From: an uncultured Collinsella sp.
GTDB lineage: Bacteria > Actinomycetota > Coriobacteriia > Coriobacteriales > Coriobacteriaceae
DNA: 10,224 nucleotides
Assembly (NCBI GenBank): GCA_900549195.1
Contig: URNK01000052.1
Span: forward strand, 1 to 10,224
Reading direction: 5' to 3'
Position 1 is the first letter of the stretch; every line of letters starts with the position of its first letter. Shown here in pieces: positions 1-5,487 of the stretch. The notes beneath the pieces are model-generated. The model searched no databases. It was not told the origin of the DNA and saw only the letters and a list, made by a program, of their open reading frames with translations. The position numbers and the translations under genes are program-made.

Positions 1-548
1 TTGTTGGCAATGATGGCGCCTGCCGCGCCCACGACCTCGGCAGAGCGCACGATCGCACCAAAGTTGCCATCGTCGGTCACATGGTCGAGCACGATGACGA
101 GCGCCGGACCGTCGCCCGCGCGGTCGAGGATGTCGGCGACATCGGCATAGGGGAAGTTGCCAACCTCGAGCGCAATGCCCTGGTGAGCGCCATGGCTCGA
201 CAGCGCATCGAGCTGCGCGCGTGGAACGAACTTAATGCGGACGCCCGCGGCGTTGAGGTCATCGACCAGGCGCGACAAGGCGGCATCGCGCTCCCCGCCC
301 TCGGCAATGAGCGCGCACTTGATGGGAAAACCAGTGCGTAGCGCCTCGGCGGCAGCACGACGACCTTCGATAAACTCGCCCTTGGGAGCCTGGACAGCGT
401 CGCGGTTGCGATCGCGCTGCGGACGTGCGGCCTGGGTGCGATCGCGCTGGCCCTTGGGAGCGGCAGCGCGATCATTGCGGCGAATCGGACGCGAGCCAGA
501 AGCAGCCTGCTTGCCGCCACGAGGCGCACGCTTGCGATTGTCGGCCAT
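1..548 (-). CDS. rlmB: 23S rRNA (guanosine-2'-O)-methyltransferase RlmB/TrmH family, N-terminal part (runs off the left edge)
   Basis: SpoU/TrmH-family (SPOUT) RNA 2'-O-ribose methyltransferase; RlmB methylates G2251 (E. coli numbering) in the peptidyl-transferase P-loop of 23S rRNA using SAM. The 182 visible residues show three parts. Residues 1-57 are a disordered Arg/Lys/Gln/Ala-rich tail. Residues 58-135 resemble the SpoU substrate-binding domain (EFIEGRRAAAEAL at 58-70, HQGIALEV at 122-129). The catalytic domain then begins with family motif 1, LDHVTDDGNFGAIVRSAE at 154-171, holding the conserved Asn and Arg. The SAM-binding knot is outside the window. The ATG at 548 follows AAGGAGG (562-556) by 7 nt. 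It lies downstream of cysS on the same strand across a 143-nt gap filled by a structured element. Confident of the family; RlmB rather than another TrmH paralogue is inferred from the cysS neighbour and N-terminal domain. Confidence 0.88.
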   Translation of the reverse strand, partial: MADNRKRAPRGGKQAASGSRPIRRNDRAAAPKGQRDRTQAARPQRDRNRDAVQAPKGEFIEGRRAAAEALRTGFPIKCALIAEGGERDAALSRLVDDLNAAGVRIKFVPRAQLDALSSHGAHQGIALEVGNFPYADVADILDRAGDGPALVIVLDHVTDDGNFGAIVRSAEVVGAAGAIIAN

Positions 549-581
549 AGGACGGCCTCCTTAAATAGATAACGAACAAGA

Positions 582-686
582 ATCGACCGTCCGAGCCACG
601 GCACCTTGCCTTTCAATCGTCGGGCATGACCACCAGGTCTATGCCCTCCTCTTTCAAGGCAATCTGCCGCACCTCGAACGGTCGAC
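582..686 (-). ncRNA. Candidate structured RNA: long hairpin with tandem G·A motifs between cysS and rlmB
   Basis: Read as minus-strand RNA, 583-631 folds back on 636-685 with one bulged A (640) and a UGGU tetraloop (635-632). I count 37 Watson-Crick pairs: 583-590/678-685, 592-595/673-676, 599-603/665-669, 606-612/656-662, 615-616/652-653, 619/649, 622-627/641-646 and 628-631/636-639. The other 12 opposed positions are three G·U, two G·G and seven G·A, with tandem G·A/A·G steps at 613-614/654-655, 617-618/650-651 and 620-621/647-648. On the plus strand the same positions would be A·C, C·C or C·U, so the minus transcript is the folded one. It begins 5 nt after the cysS stop and ends 33 nt before the rlmB start. 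A U-rich but interrupted tract (UUCUUGUUCGUU) follows, so terminator or attenuator activity is possible. I do not recognise the family. Confidence 0.65.
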
Positions 687-691
687 AAATA

Positions 692-2158
692 CTAGAGACT
701 CTTAATACGAGTGCCCGCGGCCGTATCCTCAATGGTGAGGCCCAGGTCCTTGAGCTGGTCGCGGATGGCGTCGGCCAGATCCCAGTTCTTGGCGGCACGG
801 GCCTCGGCGCGGGCCTCGAGAATCTTGGCGGCAGCCTCGTCCACGTCGTCGCCCGTATAGGCAACCAGACCGGCGGCAACGCCCAGCAGACCCAGCGGCA
901 GCTCGACCTTGGGCTCGGGAAGCTCAACGCCAAACGTATCGAGCAGCTCGGCCAGCGTATCGGCGGCAGCCAGGACTGCGGCCTTGTCGGCAGCATCGCC
1001 CGCCTGCTCCAGGTACTGGTTGCACTCGGTCACAAAGCCAAAGACAGCACCCATGGCACCGGCGGTGTTAAAGTCGTCGTCCATGCACTCCTTAAAGGTG
1101 GCACGGGTCTCGGCGGCCTTGGCGGCAAACGCCTCGGATGCTGCCTCATCGGCATCGGCCGTCGCATGGTTCGCGGCCCAGCGCAGGTTCTCGACCGTAC
1201 CGGCGATACGCGTGAGCGAGTTCTCGGCACCCTCCAGGCGCTCCCAAGAAAAGTCGAGCGGCGAGCGATAGCTCGTCTGCAGCATCAGCAGGCGCAGGGC
1301 GGCGGCGGAGTGCTGCTCGAGGACCTCGGCCAGCGTAAAGAAGTTGCCGAGCGACTTGGACATCTTCTCGCCGTCTACCAGCAGCATGCCCGTGTGCATC
1401 CAGGTGTTGGAGAAGCCCTGGTGCCAGGCGCAGGTGGCCTGAGCGCACTCGTTCTCGTGATGCGGGAAGGCAAGGTCGGAGCCGCCGCCGTGGATGTCGA
1501 TCGGAGTGCCCAGGTAGCGATGCACCATGGCGGCGCACTCGGTGTGCCAACCGGGACGGCCCTCGCCCCAGGGGCTCGGCCAGCTGGGCTCGCCGGGCTT
1601 GGCGGCCTTCCACAGGGCAAAGTCGAGCGGGTCGTTCTTGTCCTCGTTCTCCTCGATGCGTGCGCCAACCATAAGGTCGTCGATGTTGCGGCCCGAGACC
1701 TGGCCATAGTTGGGATCGCTGCGCACGGCAAAGTACACATCGCCGTTATCGGCGGCGTAAGCATGGCCCTGCTCGATGAGCGTCTTGATCATGGCGATCA
1801 TGGGGCCGATCTCCTTGGTGGCGCGGGGGCGCACATCGGGATCGAGCACGTTGGCGGCGCGCATGACGCCGATGAACTTGTCGGAGAACTCCGTCGCGAC
1901 CTCGGCGGCCGTACGGCCCTGCTCGTTGGCGCGCTTGATGATCTTGTCGTCGACATCGGTGAGGTTCTGGGCGAACGTGACCTCGTAACCGCTCGCGATG
2001 AGCCAGCGGCGAATCACGTCAAAGCTGATGAACGTACGGGCGTTGCCGATGTGGATGTTGTCGTAGACCGTGGGGCCGCACACGTACATGCGGACCTTGC
2101 CGGACTCGATGGGCTGGAACTCTTCCTTTTTATGGGTAGCGCTGTTGTAGATACGCAT
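692..2158 (-). CDS. cysS: Cysteine--tRNA ligase (CysRS)
   Basis: Class I aminoacyl-tRNA synthetase charging tRNA-Cys with cysteine in the cytoplasm. The 488 residues are full length for bacterial CysRS. Visible signatures: CGPTVYDNIHIGN at 27-39 with the HIGH-type box HIGN (36-39); zinc ligands C27, C208 (WHTECAAM), H233 and E237 (FPHHENE); KMSKS at 265-269; and a C-terminal DALR-type helical region ending in the usual IRDQLKDLGLTIEDTAAGT. The ATG at 2158 is 3 nt after the ispF stop. Its Shine-Dalgarno AAGGAG (2170-2165) lies in the last ispF codons with a 6-nt spacer, so translation is probably coupled to ispF. Long open frames across it in other frames and on the plus strand are composition artefacts of GC-rich coding DNA. 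Confidence 0.97.
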   Translation of the reverse strand: MRIYNSATHKKEEFQPIESGKVRMYVCGPTVYDNIHIGNARTFISFDVIRRWLIASGYEVTFAQNLTDVDDKIIKRANEQGRTAAEVATEFSDKFIGVMRAANVLDPDVRPRATKEIGPMIAMIKTLIEQGHAYAADNGDVYFAVRSDPNYGQVSGRNIDDLMVGARIEENEDKNDPLDFALWKAAKPGEPSWPSPWGEGRPGWHTECAAMVHRYLGTPIDIHGGGSDLAFPHHENECAQATCAWHQGFSNTWMHTGMLLVDGEKMSKSLGNFFTLAEVLEQHSAAALRLLMLQTSYRSPLDFSWERLEGAENSLTRIAGTVENLRWAANHATADADEAASEAFAAKAAETRATFKECMDDDFNTAGAMGAVFGFVTECNQYLEQAGDAADKAAVLAAADTLAELLDTFGVELPEPKVELPLGLLGVAAGLVAYTGDDVDEAAAKILEARAEARAAKNWDLADAIRDQLKDLGLTIEDTAAGTRIKSL

Positions 2159-2161
2159 TCG

Positions 2162-2656
2162 TTACTCCTTAACGGTTTTCTGTAGCAGGCAGACGGCCCA
2201 GGCGCCGATTCCCTCGCCCTGGCCTTCCCAACCGAGCTTTTCGGTCGTAGTGGCGGCGACGCCCACGTTTTCGACGTCAACGCCCAAGGCATGGGCAAGG
2301 TTGGCACGCATGGCATCGCGGTGTGGGGTGATCTTAGGCTGCTGGCAGGCAATGGTGCAATCGGCATCGACAAACTCAAAGCCCAGCTCGCGCGCATAGT
2401 CCATCACGCGAGCGAGCAGCACCATCGAATCGGCACCCTCATAGGCGGGGTCGGTATCGGGGAATAGCTTGCCGATGTCTCCCCCGCGGCAGGCGCCCAG
2501 AATGGCGTCGGCCAAGGCGTGCGCGAGCACATCGGCATCCGAGTGGCCCAGCAGGCCGCGCTCGTAGGGAATGTCGACACCGCCGATGATACATCGACGC
2601 CCCTCCACCAGACGGTGGACGTCGTAGCCATGGCCAATGCGCAGGTTACTGAACAT
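2162..2656 (-). CDS. ispF: 2-C-methyl-D-erythritol 2,4-cyclodiphosphate synthase
   Basis: Fifth enzyme of the MEP isoprenoid pathway; it cyclises CDP-methylerythritol 2-phosphate to MEcPP with release of CMP, working as a homotrimer with Zn2+. The 164-residue product has GHGYDVHRL near the N-terminus. D12, H14 and H46 correspond to the metal ligands D8, H10 and H42 of the E. coli enzyme at a constant offset of 4. Also present are LGHSDADVLAHA at 36-47 and the C-terminal TTTEKLGWEGQGEGI typical of the family. I chose the ATG at 2656, preceded by a GGGAGAGG-like Shine-Dalgarno. The frame is open farther upstream, but that part lies inside ispD. The start overlaps the ispD 3' end by 11 nt, so the two are separate but coupled genes rather than an IspDF fusion. 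Confidence 0.96.
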   Translation of the reverse strand: MFSNLRIGHGYDVHRLVEGRRCIIGGVDIPYERGLLGHSDADVLAHALADAILGACRGGDIGKLFPDTDPAYEGADSMVLLARVMDYARELGFEFVDADCTIACQQPKITPHRDAMRANLAHALGVDVENVGVAATTTEKLGWEGQGEGIGAWAVCLLQKTVKE

Positions 2657-3374
2657 GGGGAAGGTCCTCTCCCTCGGCCATGAGGCCAAGCAGAATCGCG
2701 GTTACGGGACGCAGGTCCTCGGGCACCGTCACCTTAAGGTTATCGCGCGGGCTCTGGACGCAGCGGACGCGCCCACCCATGCGCTCGACCAGCGACGAAT
2801 CATCGGTGCCGATAAAGCCCTCGGCAATGGCTGCAGCATGGGCGCGCTTCATAGCATCGACGCTAAAGATCTGCGGCGTCTGCGCTGCCCAGTAGAGCTC
2901 ACGCGGCGGCGTCTCGACGATATTGTCGCCATCGACGATCTTGAGCGTGTCGATCGCGGGCTGGCCGCACACGACACCGTCGAGCGAGCGGTCGCTCACG
3001 AGCACGTCGATAGCGTGGTCGATGGCCTCGGTCGTAATGAGCGGACGGGCGCCGTCGTGGATAGCGACATATTCGAAACCCGCCGGCACCGCGTGCACGC
3101 CGGCGCGGGTGGAATCCTGACGAGTATCGCCGGCATCGGCAAAGCTGATGGGCGTGTCATAGTCAAACGGGTCGATAGCCAAGCGGCGCATCTCGGCACG
3201 GCGCTCGGCAGGGCAAACCACGACGATATGGCCGACCTTGTCGCTACGATCGAACGCGCGGATGGACCAGCTCATGAGCGGACGGCCCGCCACGTTAACG
3301 AGCTGCTTGCCGCCGGGATTTCCAAAGCGCTGGCCGCTGCCGCCGGCAACGACCACGGCGCATACGGGCGCCAT
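2646..3374 (-). CDS. ispD: 2-C-methyl-D-erythritol 4-phosphate cytidylyltransferase
   Basis: Third step of the MEP pathway: transfers CMP from CTP to MEP, giving CDP-methylerythritol; two steps later the ispF product acts. The 242 residues carry the nucleotide-binding start AVVVAGGSGQRFG with R16 and K23 spaced as the catalytic R20/K27 pair of E. coli, GDTRQDSTRAGV, the metal/ribose motif HDGARPL, the AQTPQIF segment, TDDSSLVE, and the C-terminal NLKVTVPEDL with its substrate-binding lysine. The ATG at 3374 shares one base with the disA stop (TAATG), with a GGGGAA-type ribosome site inside disA. Function is clear; the only mild departure is AGGSG where many homologues have AAGxG. Confidence 0.96.
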   Translation of the reverse strand: MAPVCAVVVAGGSGQRFGNPGGKQLVNVAGRPLMSWSIRAFDRSDKVGHIVVVCPAERRAEMRRLAIDPFDYDTPISFADAGDTRQDSTRAGVHAVPAGFEYVAIHDGARPLITTEAIDHAIDVLVSDRSLDGVVCGQPAIDTLKIVDGDNIVETPPRELYWAAQTPQIFSVDAMKRAHAAAIAEGFIGTDDSSLVERMGGRVRCVQSPRDNLKVTVPEDLRPVTAILLGLMAEGEDLPHVQ

Positions 3375-4441
3375 TATGCGTTCCCCTGTTTGGTGCCCTT
3401 CATGCGGTACAGCGAGTCCGCAAGAATGGCAGGGTTGTTGACGCCAAAGTCGCCCAAGCGCTCCGGATCCTCGCTGATGTCGTCCATGAGCTCCTGCAGC
3501 GAGCCATACTCGTCGACGATCTTCTCGGCCACGCCGTCGCGCACGACGGACACGCGCGAAAGCGTGCGCAGGCCCAGCGGTGTCATGACGGAGTCCTCGT
3601 CCAGGTCGTCGTAACCCAGAACCGCCGCCACATGCTGCGGGTCGGACAGGTCCTTAGGCGTCATGCGAGCGAGCTCGGCGCGAATCTTCTCGGCGTTTGC
3701 CTCGGAGGAATCGCTTGCGTAGTCGCGGATCATCAGGTCGTATTCGGTATCCATGCTGGAGCCCGCGAGCTGCTCGAGCTGCATCTGCACGAGCTTGCCC
3801 TGGTTACCCAGCTTGACGATGCAATCCTTAAGCTCGGTCTTTGCCTGTTGCATGATCTCGAAACTCGAGAAGATGCCGGTGATGTCGGCGAGCGTAACGT
3901 AGTCGTCGAGCTCAAGGGCCGTCAGGCGCAGCAAGGAGCGATCGAGCGACTGACGGGTGGTCTGAAGCGTGGCGACGAGCTGGTTGACCGAGCTCATGAT
4001 GGTGGTGACGGGCTGAATCTCGTAGCTCTTGCCGTGAACGTACACGTTAACGACGGCACGGCGAGCCGAAACCGAGATCACGATGGCATCGGTGAGCACC
4101 GACATGCGAGCGGCAGTACGGTGACGCATGCCCGTCTCACTCGTGGCGAGCGAGGGATCGGGATTGAGGTGGAAGTTGGCGCGCAGGATCTGGGTGAGGT
4201 CGCCATCGATAACGATGGCGCCGTCCATCTTGGAAAGCTCGAACAGGCGGTTCGAGGTAAACGAAATGTTGAGCGGGAAGCCGTCGTTACCGGCGGCGAG
4301 CACGTTTTCGGTGTCGCCGACACAGATAAGGGCGCCCAGGTGACCAGCAATGATCATGTCGAGGGCGGTGCGGATCGGCTGGCCAGGTGCCGTCAGGCGA
4401 ATGGCCTGTTCCATACGCTTTTGCAGCTCGTTCTTATCCAA
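3374..4441 (-). CDS. disA: DNA-integrity scanning diadenylate cyclase DisA
   Basis: Makes the second messenger c-di-AMP from two ATP and, in characterised homologues, scans DNA and is inhibited by branched structures. The 355 residues match the usual length. The N-terminal DAC domain shows GALICVGD at 36-43, the catalytic DGA at 73-75 and RHR at 106-108. A helical linker follows (about 140-280). The C-terminal helix-hairpin-helix region (about 295-345) includes VARDGVAEK-like and LGDFGVNNPAIL segments. The start is a TTG at 4441 preceded by GGGAG with 7 nt spacing. It is the first possible start after an in-frame stop, and the next Met (residue 10) would remove part of the N-terminal helix. 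First gene of the coupled disA-ispD-ispF-cysS run; I see no convincing promoter in the 150 bp upstream. Confidence 0.95.
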   Translation of the reverse strand: MDKNELQKRMEQAIRLTAPGQPIRTALDMIIAGHLGALICVGDTENVLAAGNDGFPLNISFTSNRLFELSKMDGAIVIDGDLTQILRANFHLNPDPSLATSETGMRHRTAARMSVLTDAIVISVSARRAVVNVYVHGKSYEIQPVTTIMSSVNQLVATLQTTRQSLDRSLLRLTALELDDYVTLADITGIFSSFEIMQQAKTELKDCIVKLGNQGKLVQMQLEQLAGSSMDTEYDLMIRDYASDSSEANAEKIRAELARMTPKDLSDPQHVAAVLGYDDLDEDSVMTPLGLRTLSRVSVVRDGVAEKIVDEYGSLQELMDDISEDPERLGDFGVNNPAILADSLYRMKGTKQGNA

Positions 4442-4517
4442 GGCATCGCTCCCATCGTATACGCTCCATAAACGTCAATAAGTTTCTCACGGTTTGCCCC
4501 TGTGACGCCCGCAAAAT

Positions 4518-4589
4518 CCGATGCTTACAGAATGAGCGAACACAGCTGAGAGCCCCAATCCAAATGAGCTGCTTATGTGGTAGCATCGG
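4518..4589. repeat. Widely spaced inverted repeat in the disA-mntP divergent region
   Basis: CCGATGCTTAC (4518-4528) is complementary to GTAGCATCGG (4580-4589), 10 pairs with one extra T. The right arm covers the proposed mntP -10 element. The region sits between divergently transcribed disA and mntP, so a bound regulator could touch both. A chance repeat cannot be excluded. Confidence 0.4.
4578..4586 (+). promoter_or_regulatory. Probable extended -10 promoter of mntP
   Basis: TGG-TAGCAT at 4578-4586 fits an extended -10 element (TGn followed by a hexamer with 4 of 6 consensus bases). The expected -35 position (about 4558-4563) is poor, as is common for extended -10 promoters. Initiation would fall near 4593, just before the Mn2+ aptamer at 4601, which is a sensible place. 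It also removes any reading of the leader as protein. Confidence 0.45.
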
Positions 4590-4600
4590 GATTCGCATAA

Positions 4601-4698
4601 ATGAGGGAGTAGTCGCGTGATCGGGTTCGCCTCCGGTGGCGCGGCAAGTCAACACACTGGCCGATGCGGCCTGGCTTGCCTTAATGAACGAGACTCGT
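4601..4698 (+). promoter_or_regulatory. yybP-ykoY family manganese riboswitch aptamer (mntP leader)
   Basis: This RNA family binds Mn2+ by docking two loops and is typically found upstream of mntP-like exporters. The conserved L1 strand GAGGGAGTAG is at 4603-4612 and the L3 strand AACGAGAC at 4687-4694. P1 forms between ATGAG (4601-4605) and CTCGT (4694-4698). The second arm is GGCAAG (4643-4648) pairing with CTTGCC (4675-4680), enclosing the characteristic TCAACACAC and a GGCC/GGCC hairpin (4659-4662/4668-4671). CGCG (4614-4617) pairs with CGCG (4640-4643) in the first arm; the two proposals share base 4643, so exact helix ends are uncertain. The gene downstream is the expected one. Confidence 0.9.
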
Positions 4699-4735
4699 GG
4701 CTGTGCGCGCAACGCGTACGCCACGGGTCTTTTTT
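4692..4735 (+). terminator. Riboswitch-controlled intrinsic terminator before mntP
   Basis: GACTCGTGGC (4692-4701) pairs with GCCACGGGTC (4720-4729), extended by GTGCGC (4703-4708) with GCGTAC (4714-4719) around a GCAAC loop, and followed by six T (4730-4735). Its 5' arm contains bases 4694-4698, which form the 3' strand of aptamer helix P1, so the two folds exclude each other. Mn2+-stabilised P1 should disrupt the terminator and switch mntP on. Confidence 0.88.
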
Positions 4736-4788
4736 GTTACTCCCCCAAGAGGTACACGCGGGCCCGCCCGCAGAGAGGGAGCCAGACT

Positions 4789-5367
4789 ATGGGACTCGCA
4801 GAGCTCGTATTGCTCGCCGTTGGCCTTTCGATGGACGCCTTTGCCGTTTCCATCTGCAAGGGCCTTGGCATGAAGAAGATCAACCTTAAAGTTGCCGTGG
4901 TGCTCGGCTTGTTCTTTGGCGGCTTTCAGGCCGGCATGCCCGTAATCGGATGGGCGCTCGGCAGTCAATTCATGGGCATCATCGGACCCATCGACCATTG
5001 GATCGCCTTTATCCTGCTCGCCTTTATCGGCGGCAAAATGTTGTGGGAGGCCTTTACCGAAGACGAGGATGAAGGCGACGGCAAGGATGCCGAAAAGATT
5101 GACCTGGGCGAGTACCTGATCCTCGCCATCGCCACCTCGATTGACGCCCTGGCCGTGGGCATCTCGTTCGCCGCGCTTTCCGTCGACATCGTTCCCGCCG
5201 TGTCGCTCATAGGCATCACGACCTTCATCTTCTCCGTTGCCGGCGTGGCGATTGGCCGCATCTTTGGCGCGCGCTACGAAAAGCCCGCCACCATCGTGGG
5301 CGGCGTTGTGCTCATCCTCATCGGCCTCAAGATTTTGCTGGAGCACCTAGGGATTTTAGTGCTGTAA
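4789..5367 (+). CDS. mntP: Manganese efflux pump MntP
   Basis: Integral membrane exporter of Mn2+ protecting against manganese excess. The 192 residues are close to the E. coli length (about 188). Two homologous halves each begin with the family signature: GLSMDAFAVSICKG at 12-25 (key Asp D16) and ATSIDALAVGIS at 115-126 (D119). About six hydrophobic segments are visible, near 3-22, 35-58, 68-88, 108-128, 131-154 and 166-188, with an acidic cytoplasmic-type loop (TEDEDEGDGKDAEK) at 90-103. The ATG at 4789 follows AGAGGGAG. The frame remains open upstream to 4636, but that stretch is riboswitch and terminator sequence, so I reject the longer start. Expression is predicted to rise with Mn2+ through the leader. 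Confidence 0.95.
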   Translation: MGLAELVLLAVGLSMDAFAVSICKGLGMKKINLKVAVVLGLFFGGFQAGMPVIGWALGSQFMGIIGPIDHWIAFILLAFIGGKMLWEAFTEDEDEGDGKDAEKIDLGEYLILAIATSIDALAVGISFAALSVDIVPAVSLIGITTFIFSVAGVAIGRIFGARYEKPATIVGGVVLILIGLKILLEHLGILVL

Positions 5368-5395
5368 AACACCCTTCAAAACTAAACGTCCGTAT

Positions 5396-5429
5396 AAGGC
5401 CTCATGCAGAGTTTTGCATGAGGCCTTTT
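5396..5429 (+). terminator. Intrinsic terminator of mntP
   Basis: AAGGCCTCATGCA (5396-5408) and TGCATGAGGCCTT (5415-5427) form a perfect 13-bp stem with a GAGTTT loop, ending in a short T tract (5426-5429). It isolates mntP from the downstream hip module. The top of the stem and the loop are one of three copies of the TGCA-N6-TGCA element. Confidence 0.85.
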
Positions 5430-5472
5430 CATGCAGACTTTTGCATGTCATACTAGGATGCAAAAGCCTGCA
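5405..5472. promoter_or_regulatory. Three TGCA-N6-TGCA dyads, probable operators of the HipB-like regulator
   Basis: Dyads lie at 5405-5418, 5432-5445 and 5459-5472, centre to centre exactly 27 bp apart. The cores are related: gagttt, gacttt and, on the other strand for the third, ggcttt. Copies 1 and 2 are extended to CATGCA...TGCATG. The second falls between the proposed -35 and -10 boxes and the third over the expected transcription start, 15 bp before the start codon. HipB proteins are known to repress their own operon by binding palindromes upstream, so autorepression is the natural inference. Confidence 0.7.
5426..5454 (+). promoter_or_regulatory. Probable promoter of the hipBA-like operon
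   Basis: TTTTCA (5426-5431, 4 of 6 bases) and CATACT (5449-5454, 4 of 6) are 17 bp apart, with a TG at 5446-5447 giving an extended -10. Start of transcription would be near 5461, leaving a leader of about 27 nt. The -35 overlaps the T tract of the mntP terminator and operator dyad 2 occupies the spacer. Confidence 0.5.
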
Positions 5473-5487
5473 CGTTAGGAGATAGCC

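Noticed and set aside
613..690. A short minus-strand reading with protein-like C-terminus (FEVRQIALKEEGIDLVVMPDD) between cysS and rlmB, possibly a gene remnant.
   Set aside because: There is no credible start or ribosome site outside cysS, and the same bases are fully explained by the long hairpin at 582-686, whose mismatch pattern indicates RNA selection.
626..2185. A 519-codon open frame on the plus strand opposite cysS.
   Set aside because: cysS has all catalytic motifs on the minus strand. The antisense frame is open only because GC-rich codon bias removes stops, and it has no recognisable domain.
4636..4788. N-terminal extension of MntP from an upstream ATG.
   Set aside because: The stretch is the Mn2+ aptamer and terminator, and the ATG at 4789 has the ribosome site and matches family length and the D16 position.
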